A stretch of DNA of 64,000 nt, taken from Sphagnum magellanicum (lineage: Eukaryota > Streptophyta > Sphagnopsida > Sphagnales > Sphagnaceae). This document shows positions 1-10,190 of the stretch, piece after piece. Location of the stretch: contig CM038913.1 of the NCBI GenBank assembly GCA_021904315.1, positions 6,075,958 to 6,139,957 of the forward strand. Direction: 5' to 3'. Every line of letters starts with the position of its first letter. The first letter of the stretch is position 1. Below the pieces are notes generated by a model that was not told the origin of the DNA, searched no databases, and was given only the letters and a program-made list of their open reading frames with translations. Position numbers and translations under genes: made by a program.

Positions 1-302
1 CCAATAGGAAACTTGACTTTTTTTTAATCACAAAAGTTGCAATCCTTGTGTCATTATTTGTGGACACATTAAAAAAAAAATTGTAATATAAAATGCGTAA
101 TTTCATGAATTATTACATTGAGTGTTTTTCAAATATTCATTTTACATTGTGATTGTTTATCATATTTATTCCATGACCTATAATAATGAAAATATAAAAT
201 TAATAAATTGTGGCCCACAAGAGTGTTCAAATTTGCAAAGTTCATAATTGCACTAAGATATAATGCCCATGCACTTAATCAACAAAAAAAAAATGGTGGG
301 GC
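1..302. other. AT-rich left flank, intron side of the kinase exon
   Basis: On the minus strand this stretch follows the splice donor that ends the TPR-kinase exon, so it is most likely the first part of an intron. I see no continuation of the kinase (no APE or subdomain IX-XI coding) and no other feature. The missing kinase exons must lie beyond the left edge. Confidence 0.5.
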
Positions 303-308
303 ACATAC
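303..308 (-). other. Splice donor GTATGT ending the TPR-kinase exon
   Basis: Read on the minus strand, GATGAAAATGTG is followed by GTATGTGCC. The frame then runs into nonsense residues and a stop at about 279. The position, just after the NFG motif in the activation segment, is where kinase homology stops abruptly, which fits an exon end and not a truncation. Confidence 0.6.
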
Positions 309-3300
309 CACATTTTCATCCCTGCCATGTAAAATTTTTGCCAACCCAAAATTAGCCAATTTTGGGGTGTAATCCTTATCCAAAAGGATATTTCCTGGTT
401 TGATGTCAAGATGAACAATGGTCGGATCACATTTATGATGCAAATGTGCCAATCCTTGAGCGACCCCTATAATGATGCATATTCGTTTGTCCCAATCCAA
501 ACGTTTATCTCCATCGAGCCATTTGTCAAGAGATGAATTTGAAATGTATTCATACACCAACATGTGTTTTAAGCCTTTGATACAATAGCCCAAAAGACGA
601 ACCAAATTGATATGTCGAATTGATCCCAAGGTGTTCATTTCTGATATGAAAGATTTTTTTGCACCTTCATTATGTTCACCACTCCATTCCAATACTTTAA
701 TGGCAGTCGTAATGCCTTTCCAAGAACTTTGATACACTTCACCATAGGCTCCTTTCCCCAAACTTCGTCCGAAATTCAATTCTTCGTATGTAAAAGATTG
801 AATCTTCAAATTAAATGGCAACGATTGTATTATGGGTTGGTATTCATCGACCATCCATTTCAACCATTTTCGATCTTGCAATATAAATTCATCATTTGGT
901 TTGAGAACATGAAGTTTATCGATGGCTTCCAATGCCGCTTGATATTTGTTTAAATTCAAATTCATGTGGGCATAAATTGTTAAAGTGAATGCATGATTTG
1001 GTACAAGAACATCAGCCTTGTCAAGGTCCTCCAAGGCTCCTTCATAATCATCCAGGTTCCTTTTGATAGCTCCACGAACACTCAAAGTGAATGCATCATT
1101 TGGTTCAACAACATCAGCCTTGTCAAGGTCCTCCAAGGCTCCTTCATAGTCATCCAACATCCTTTTGACATCTCCACGAACTCTCAAAGTGAATGCATCG
1201 TTCGGTTTAAGAACATCGGCCTTGTCAAGGTCCTCCAAGGCTTCTTGATAGTCATCCAACATTCTTTTGACATCTCCACGAACACTCAAAGTGAATGCAT
1301 CATTTGGTTTAAGAACATCAGCCTTGTCAAGGTCCTCTAAGGCTCCTTGATAGTCATCCAACATTCTTTTGACATCTCCACGACTCCTCAAAGTGAATGC
1401 ATCGTCTGCTTCAAGAACATCAGCCTTGTCAAGGTCCTCCAAGGCTCCTTGACACTCATGCAACATTTTTTTAACATATCCACGATGTCGCAAAATGAAT
1501 GCATGATTTGGTACAAGAACATCAGCCTTGTCAAGGTCCTCCAAGGCTCCTTGATAGTCATGCAACATCCTTTTGACATCTCCACGAACACTCAAAGTGA
1601 ATGCATCATTTGGTTCAAAAACATCAGCCTTGTCAAGGTCCTCCAAGGCTCCTTCATAGTCATGCAACACCCTTTTGACATCTCCACGAACACTCAAAGT
1701 GAATGCATCATTTGGTTCAAAAACATCAGCCTTGTCAAGGTCCTCCAAGGCTCCTTGACAGTCATCCAACATCCTTTTGACATCTCCACGATATCGCAAA
1801 GTGAATGCATTGTTTGGTTCAAAAACATCAGCCTTGTCAAGGTCCTCCAAGGTTCCTTGATAGTCATGCAACACCTTTTTGACATCTCCACGATATCGCA
1901 AAGTGAATGCATGATTTGGTTCAAAAACATCAGCCTTGTCAAGGTCTTCCAAGGCTCCTTGATAGTCATGCAACATCCTTTTGACATCTCCACGACATCG
2001 CAAAGTGAATGCATTGTTTGGTTCAAAAACATCAGCCTTGTCAAGGTCTTCCAAGGCTCCTTGATAGTCATGCAACATCCTTTTGACATCTCCACGATAT
2101 CGCAAAGTGAATGCATTGTTTGGTTCAAAAACATCAGCCTTGTCAAGGTCTTCCAAGGCTCCTTGAAAGTCATGCAACATCCTTTTGACATCTCCACGAT
2201 ATCGCAAAGTGAATGCATTGTTTGGTTCAAAAACATCAGCCTTGTCAAGGTCCTCCAAGGCTCCTTGATAGTTATCCAACATCCTTTTGACATCTCCACG
2301 ATATTGCAAAGTGAATGCATTGTTTGGTTCAAAAACATCAGCCTTGTCAAGGTCTTCCAGGGCTCCTTGATAGTCATGCAACATCCTTTTGACATCTCCA
2401 CGATATCGCAAAGTGAATGCATTGTTTGGTTCAAAAACATCAGCCTTGTCAAGGTCTTCCAAGGCTCCTTGATAGTTATCTAACATCCTTTTGACATCTC
2501 CACGATATCGCAAAGTGAATGCATTGTTTGGTTCAAAAACATCAGCCTTGTCAAGGTCTTCCAGGGCTCTTTGATAGTCATGCAACATCCTTTTGACATC
2601 TCCACGATATCGCAAAGTGAATGCATTGTTTGGTTCAAAAACATCAGCCTTGTCAAGGTCCTCCAAGGCTCCTTGATAGTCATGCAACATCCTTTTGACA
2701 TTTCCACGACATTGCAAAGTGAATGCATTGTTTGGTTCAAAAACATCAGCCTTGTCAAGGTCCTCCAAGGCTCCTTGATGGTCATGCAACATCCTTTTGA
2801 CATTTCCACGATATCGCAAAGTGAATGCATTGTTTGGTTCAAAAACATCAGCCTTGTCAAGGTCCTCCAAGGCTCCTTGATAGTCATGCAACATCCTTCT
2901 GACATCTCCACGATATCGCAAAGTGAATGCATTGTTTGGTTCAAAAACATCAGCCTTGTCAAGGTCTTCCAAGGCTCCTTGATAGTCATGCAACAACCTT
3001 TTGACATCTCCACGACATCGCAAATTGAATGCATTGTTTGGTTCAAAAACATCAACCTTGTCAAGGTCCTCCAAGGCTCCTTGATGGTCATGCAACATCC
3101 TTTTGACGTCTCCACAATATCGCAAAGTGAATGCATTGTTTGGTTCAAAAACATCAGCCTTGTCAAGGTCCTCCAAGGCTCCTTGATGGTCATGCAACAT
3201 CCTTCTGACATCTCCACAATATCGCAAAGTGAATGCATTGTTTGGTTCAAAAACATCAGCCTTGTCAAGGTCTTCCAGGGCTCTTTGATAGTCATGCAAC

Positions 3301-4103
3301 ATCCTTTTGACATCTCCACGATATCGCAAATTGAATGCATTGTTTGGTTCAAAAACATCAGCCTTGTCAAGGTCCTCCAAGGCTCCTTGATGGTCATGCA
3401 ACATCCTTTTGACATTTCCACGATATCGCAAAGTGAATGCATTGTTTGGTTCAAAAACATCAGCCTTGTCAAGGTCCTCTAAGGCTCTTTGATAGTCATC
3501 CAACATCTTTTTGACCTTTCCACGAGTTTGTAAAGTGAATGCATTGTTTGATTCAAGAACATCAGCCTTGTTAAGGTCCTCCAAGGCTCCTTGATAGTCA
3601 TGCAACATTTTTTTGACATTTCCACGATTCATCAAAGTGAATGCATCATTTGGTTCAAGAACATCAGCCTTGTCAAGGTCCTGCAAGGTTCCTTGATAAT
3701 CATCCAACATTTTTTTGACATCTTCACAACTCTTCAAAGTGAATGCATCGTTTGGTTCAAGAACATCAACCTTATCAAGGTCCTCCAAGGCTCCTTGATA
3801 GTCATCCAACATTATTTTGACATCTCCACAACTCCTCAAAGTGAATGCATCGTTTGGTTCAAGAACATCAGCCTTGTTAAAGTCCTCTGAGGCTCTTTGA
3901 TAGTCATCCAACATCTTTTTGACCTTTCCACGAGTTTGCAAAATGAGTGCATTGTTTGGTTGAAGAATATCAACCTTGTCAATGTTTTCCAAGGCTCCTT
4001 GATAGTCATGTGACATCCCTTTTACATTTCCACGAGTCTTCAAAGTGATTGCATTGTTTTGTTTAAGAACATCAACCTTGTCAAGCTTCTTCAAAGCTCC
4101 TTG
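309..4103 (-). CDS. TPR-repeat/receptor-like kinase fusion, partial exon
   Basis: A single open exon of about 1,265 codons. About 32 tandem 34-residue units come first and a protein kinase N-lobe plus catalytic loop comes last. Each unit keeps the TPR signature positions (G8, Y17, A20, A27, P32), so it should fold as a TPR superhelix. The kinase begins near residue 1101: glycine loop GKGAYGEV (about 1113-1120), AIK lysine (about 1133), helix-C glutamate, a non-RD catalytic loop HLDIKPGN, then NFG where DFG is expected. There is no transmembrane segment or signal peptide, so a cytoplasmic protein is expected. The exon ends at a donor GTATGT (minus strand, 308-303) just after NFGLAK, where the activation loop should follow; the C-lobe is outside the window. 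No ATG opens the frame: the first in-frame codons after the ochre stop at 4104-4106 read inside a repeat. It is therefore either an internal exon or a 5'-broken gene. The repeat and kinase calls are firm; functionality is uncertain. Confidence 0.65.
1200..3540 (-). repeat. Homogenised 102-bp tandem repeat core
   Basis: 102-bp units (34 codons) follow one another without spacing. Units between about 1.6 and 3.5 kb differ by only a few bases; nearly every one carries the same DKADVFEPNNAF block. Units nearer the kinase use LEPND or LKPND variants. The period is a multiple of three, so several other frames on both strands are also open; those antisense ORFs are by-products. Confidence 0.9.
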
Positions 4104-5065
4104 TTAATCATCCAACATCTTTTTGACCTCTCCACAAGTCTGCAAAGTGAATGCATTGTTTAGTTCAAAAACATCAACCTTGTCAAAATCCTCCAAGGCT
4201 CCTTGACAATCATGTAATATACTTTTGACCTCTCCACAAATCCGCAAAGTGAATGCATTGTTTGGTTCAAGAACATGAGCCTTGTTAAGGTCATTCAAAG
4301 GTCTTTGATAATCATTCAACATATATTTCACTCTTTCACAACTATTCAAAGTGGATGCATTGTTTGGTTCAAGAACATGAACTTTGTCAAGGTCCTTCAA
4401 GGCTCTTTGATAAGGATGCAACATCCTTTTGACATCTTCAAGAGTCCTCAAAGGGAATGCATTGTTTGATTCAAGAACATCAACCTTGTCAAGGTCTTCC
4501 AAGGCTTCTTAATAATTATCCAACATTGTTTTAACGTCTTCGAGAGTCTTCAAAGTGGATGCATTGTTTGAGTCAAAAAGATGAGTTTTGTGAATATTCT
4601 CCGAGGCTACTCCTTGATAATCATGCAACATATATTGACATTTTTCACAAGTTTTCAAAGTGAATGCATTTTTACTTTGAAAACTTGTTTGACATTGTTT
4701 GACTCAAGAACATGAAATTTGTCAAGGTCCTTGAAAGCTCCTTCATAATTGTTCAACACCTATTTGACATATTAATAAAAATTCTTAAAATATGTGCAAT
4801 GATTGGTTTAATAACATCATGTTTGTCAAGGTCTTCAAAAGTTACTTCATCTTCCTTGAAGACCTTTTTTTCATGTGCATAAGTTTTAAAACTTAATGCA
4901 CTTTTGATTCACTTAACATAAACCTTGTCAAGGTCTTCCAAGGCTACTTGATAATCTTTTAACACCTTTTTCACATTTTCCACGTGTGTTATTTAAATGA
5001 CTCCATTGTTTAATTCATGAACACTAGCCTTGTGAAAGTCTTCCATGGCTTTTAATAAGCATTTC
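4104..5065 (-). pseudogene. Decayed 5' extension of the TPR repeat array
   Basis: The 102-bp unit continues upstream of the open exon. Four more repeats read in frame from 4107 to about 4508, bounded by two ochre codons: a Tyr codon of the repeat is now TAA (4104-4106) and a Gln codon is now TAA (4509-4511). Beyond 4.5 kb the characteristic blocks still recur to about 5.06 kb, but with indels, frameshifts and variable spacing. This is the eroding edge of the array; it cannot be translated as part of the protein without readthrough or splicing. Confidence 0.8.
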
Positions 5066-8000
5066 ATTTTTCAAAAACATGAAATAATGGAATATGTATT
5101 TATAAATTGAACATGAAACAAAATAATTGTGATACAAATTTTTTTGGGGGATATTCCAGTACACCTATGTCACCTTACTTTCATATAGATTTGATATGTA
5201 ATCATTACTTATACAATGATTAACATACATAATTCTTATCATTGATGATTATTCCACTTAGTTTAAAGAATGCCATTTGGTAATATACATTTCATTACAT
5301 TATGCAATTTGTTCAATTCAATAAATGTAGATAAAAGATGTGCATCCAAATCAATATATATTTTTCCATTTCTTGATGGAGCTAAGGTGGCAAGCATTCC
5401 GAGGCAAACCTTGATTTAACTAACAACATTATTTCAAGGAACTCTAGAAATTTGGACAAATAGGCACATATGTAACAAAATTTTCACCCTAAAAATATTT
5501 AAGAATCACTTTTAGGCAAAAAAATTCCAGAAAAGGAAACTGCAACAAAATAATATGTATGTAAAAACTTGTGTTGCCTTTTGGTGATTTTTGCCCAACA
5601 AATTAATTGATCATTATTTTGTATCATGTCTTATTATTGAAATTTCTTTTCCCATTCCCTTGTCATGCAACTTGAATGTTTACAAAATTGATTTGGTTCA
5701 AACATAAATGGACAAATGATAAATTACAAAGAACAAATCATTGAATCATTTAGAACATACATTGACGAAGTTAGTTCTCCTGTTGATATTCCAACATGAT
5801 TTGAGTGACAAACTTGATCATTGTTGAACAATATTGTTGCACAACTCCATCACTTGCATATTTACATGCATATGCACAAACCTTGTCTAACATTATTGTT
5901 GTTGAATGGGACTCTTTCCTTGGCAAGCGTTAATATTGTAGTACTCTATTTATGCAAAATTCATAACTTTTAATTGTGAAAAAACTATTTGGTGATGCTA
6001 GCTGATGTGAATCCCACTTTTCTTCAAATTAAACTCTTTAATATAATCTCATTTGAAACCTAAAAATATCCTATTCATGTTTTAATTATTCACTCATTCC
6101 ATTCATCACAACCTTCATACCTTTCACATCCTTGAATAAGAACACAAACTTAGTTTTGATGTTGCAAGACATATTGAGTTCAAGATAATAAAAGTTTGTG
6201 TGTGAAACACATACCTATACGTTTTGAGAAATTGCAAAAGATGTGATGTTCAAATGACCTTGATAGTTTTTGTTGTCTTTTTGCGTTGGTTGTTAGCCCA
6301 ATGAAATGCATGTGAACACTATGGCAATCAAGAAAAACATCAAGTTAACCCACTTTAATAGAAAATCATGCTAGATGAGCCTTTGTGTAAATTTGAATCA
6401 TTATACAATCGTTACTTGAGGTCAAATATTCATAACATTACTAATGCATTCAAGGACATGGAACCAAAGTTTTGGTGTTTGAGACATACCAGGTTTGACA
6501 TAAAAGACGTGATGATATGTGAGAAGCATTTGCACGTGGTGATTGGATGATGAACACTTCTCTTGTTGTTGCATTGAGCCACAAAGCAGTATAAACATAT
6601 GTGAAGAGATTGACGGCAATAGCGCAACAAGGGAACCAACCTTGATAAAAGTTTGTAGCAAACTCCAGGATGCAAATTTGAGCCAAGGGAGAATTAGTCC
6701 ATTGGATTCCTTGCATTTATCCCCGACTGGCGAATATCTTGGAAGGTGGTTGTGATTAGAGGTTGAGAGAAAGGATCCAAGTGGTCCTTCTAGGATGGTG
6801 CAAACCGTGTGCCATAATTTAGGCTGGTTAAGGTTTTCTGTGCTACCCGCTCAGAACTTTACTCAGGAATATATTATTGCAGCTGGATGCTTTTCTGTCT
6901 TTTCTCTCGTCGTCTTGTGCTTTCACATTGCTCAAGATTGGAAGTCTTTAATAAAGCAATGCAGTCTGTGCGTGAGTACTAGATCTGCAACTTCCTGTGA
7001 TCACTGATTTTTCTGGCTATAAGATAATGGATGCAAGTGGTCATTGCTGGATTGCACCGTCCATGTGTCAGCAAAGAAAAGTGAGGCCCGCTAGTAGTCC
7101 TTAGTCAGAACTTTCCTCTTACCATATAGATCATATCAACTCTTTGCTTGGTGTAGCTTTTTCTCCCTCATTACCTGCTGGGAAACATTGTTCATAATTT
7201 CATTTACCATAAAGTCATGGCACGTGCCCCATGTTGGTGCTTGGCCCCGAACTTGAGCATGTGTAGGTTTTAGACTTGAAAATTTTCCTGTGACCCGTGC
7301 TTTTCAGGCATTACAGAATTGATGGATTTGGTCATTGTTTGAAAATGCACAACCTGAGTCAGCAGATATAATTGGGCTTGTTAGAGCTGGAACTAGTGAA
7401 ATTTTCGTGGCTAAAATTCGCCATTTTGCTATAAATGAAAGTCCCAAGAACCATGGTCGAGGGAACTTTTTGGAAAAACTCTAAAAAAATTGACACATTT
7501 TCAGGAAGAAGAGAGTTATGAAATAGCCCCAAAAAAATATTTGAAGGATTTGGGCAGATTTCTAACTTTCTTCTTTTGAAATCCCCATATTTAGTTAATA
7601 GGTTCTATTGGTTTGCCAACATGTAATAAGATTGCCATAATTTTTACTTCTTTATTTGTCTTGTAATCAGATCTGATTAAATCCTCTTGTGGCTGATTGC
7701 CTGTTTTGATGCGACATGAGAAAATTGAAAAAAAGGAACACCGGCTGGACCCTCTGAATTGATCGTTTGTCAGCAAAGAAGACTTATCGGCCCTTTGAAG
7801 TGCTCCCCAAGCAAAGTGGCCCATTTGAGAACTTGCCTTTGGCATGCATGCAATATACTAAGGCAACAGAAATGGTTTGCTGACATGTGAGCTGTTGAAT
7901 CTTCATCACATGCTCACTGGTCATGCCTGTAATGGAGTTGGGCATACGTTAGAGAAATCGGTAAATTCAGGGGGAGTTTCACAGGGTGTGTCATACCCTA

Positions 8001-9780
8001 TTAACTTTTTCGCCTTGAGTTCAGTGCTCCATAAAGTCACCCTGACTGTGGTCGGTTTTGGAAAAAGACGGGCTGGGAAGGGGTTGCCCACGTGGATGCG
8101 CATTTAACTGGCTTAAAATGGGGTGGACGGTCCAAGACTGGCTTGAATAGCTGGACAGTCTAAGAAGTTGAAAATATCAACTTTTGGATTGGGGAGGGGA
8201 GGGGAGGCGATGGTGTTTTGGGAGGCATTTTTGGGATTTGGAGGGACGGTGAGGGGATTTGGGTGCCGTTTTTTCTTTCCTGAAGGATGGGTGGGCTAGG
8301 GGTTGAGGAGGATCATGATTTTTTTAAAATTTTAAATTCTTTTCTTGAAGGGGGGGAGGGAGTGGGGTTCTAGGGGTCTTAATAGGTGGAGGTGGGAAAG
8401 GGTTTGTTTTTTGTCCTGAGTGGGTGGGTTCGAGCCTTTAAGTATTTATTTTTGGTTGTTGGAGGTGTAGGGGATACTTCGATTTATCCCAAATTTCGTA
8501 TTTTTTTAATAATTGGTTGAGGTTTCATGTTCTAGGTTCAGAGTTAAGGGGGGGTTGAGGGAGGTTTTCATTTAATGCCCATGTGCTAAGTGCATTGGAG
8601 ATCATTGGAAATTTGAGAAGAAAGAAAGTAGGATCATTTCTAAAAGTAGCACTATTTGCATTCAGAAACAGAGGTCAAGAGTGTGGTATTCAGATTGGTT
8701 GATATCTAGCATCAACCTACACCAAAAGAACTTTCTTTTTGAGCATCAATGTTCCTCACAATCATGTTGCAACTTAATGTCTTTGCTCTCAATATTTGAC
8801 ATCCGCTGTTGATTTTCTGGTGTTGATTTAAGGCTTTCATGTTGTTAAACTCCTCTTGAGTTTCAAATTTGAAATGCACCTCATCAAATTCTTCCTTCGC
8901 AAAGGTCCCTTTTGTAATGTCTTGCTCACAGACCATTGCTATTAACTTTCTTTAGATCTCATTGAGCTCATAATTCTTTATATCTAAAGATTTTTGCATA
9001 GCTAACATGTCTTCTGGCAACGCCATGATTTTTATATTAATTATGCTGCTCATGATATTGAATTGTTTAGTCAATTGTACAATTTCAATGTTTGCATTTG
9101 TGATAGCCTTTTTCTTCATGTCCACAATCAAGATTTCTATTAGATGTGAAATATGGGTGTCCAAGGTTTCTATATTGCAATGAAGAGCTATGACCTTCAA
9201 CAACTAAGCTTCATTTTGCTGTTGCAGTACACTGGAGTTACATTGGGATATTTTTGCATTGCTTAGTTTTTGATATCAAAGTCGTCTTTCCATGACTGTG
9301 GGAGTCCTTCATGGTCACCACTGGTGCCAGTCGAACTTTAACATCCATGGATGTGGCACCTCCCAACTGGGGCTTTGGTGAAACATACCAAGGATCCCAA
9401 GTACTATGGAAATCCTATCAAATAATTATTTCCCACACTGTTTGACACTTCCTTAATGGCACAATACATAGAGATTAAATCATTCAGGCTGCAAGACTTT
9501 TCAGATTACCAGCTTATAAAAAGCATATTGCTTTAGACTGTGGGTGGAAAATTTCGAACCATCTATTTAGCAGATTGGGACAACCCATGTCTGTGTGTAA
9601 AGATTTGGAGGAGAAGATTTTTGAAGGGTTCTACCATGAGAAGAAGCTCTTGCAGTTTGACATAAGAGTAGTCAGAACGTGCTAGAATTTGGGATTCAAC
9701 ATATGCTGGAAAACCAAGGATAGGATTTTTCAAAATGTAGAATCATTTGAAAAATGACATAAATGGTATGCTGCAATCTC
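5066..9780. other. No gene recognised
   Basis: AT-rich to about 6.4 kb, then a more GC-balanced block (about 6.5-8.6 kb) with only short ORFs that match nothing I recognise. A G-rich stretch lies at 8.19-8.57 kb. The composition of 6.5-8.1 kb is closer to the gene at 43-54 kb than to the surrounding DNA, so it may hold an exon or UTR remnant, but I cannot support one. Confidence 0.4.
8191..8207 (+). other. G-run tract, possible G-quadruplex
   Basis: Three G4 runs separated by single A residues, followed by GG, with further GGG runs in the next 40 bases. This is compatible with an intramolecular G-quadruplex. No gene context gives it a role. Confidence 0.3.
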
Positions 9781-9799
9781 CCTTTATCCTCGCCCCTGA

Positions 9800-10190
9800 A
9801 CTGCCTTTCCCTGCTTTGAGTTCCCAACTATGAAAAAAAAACCTTATTTTCCTTGCAAGGTGTTGGAGGCAAAAATGGTAGATAGGGAAGATGCATTCAA
9901 GTCCCTTCCCCTCTTGCTCAAAAGAAAAGCCTTATTTTCTCTGCTAGGTGACAGATGCTAAATTGTACACAGGGGAATTGCATTTTATTAGCATGGCCTT
10001 CTTCAAGAGCTTTCCCCTCTTCAGACATCGCACTTCAAAAAAATCTTTATTTTCCCTGAAAGGTGATCGAAACAAAAAATGTACAAAAGGAAATTTCATT
10101 TTGTTCCCAGGGTCTTCACCAATTTTCCCCCGCTTCAGCTTCAATACTGTGTAAAAACCCTTCCTTTCCCCTAAATGAAGAAAGAATAGG
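9800..10190. repeat. Diverged tandem repeat of about 90-115 bp
   Basis: A block reading roughly AAAA-CCTTATTTTCC followed by a short AAGGTG segment recurs at about 9842, 9929, 10044 and 10160. It is preceded each time by a CTTTCCCCTC-like stretch. Spacing is 87-115 bp. The short ORFs here come from the repeat; no product is recognised. Confidence 0.45.

Noticed and set aside
672-4469. Several plus-strand ORFs of 64-378 codons opposite the TPR array
   Set aside because: They mirror the 102-bp repeat, whose period is divisible by three. They carry no domain, and the minus strand carries clear TPR and kinase motifs.
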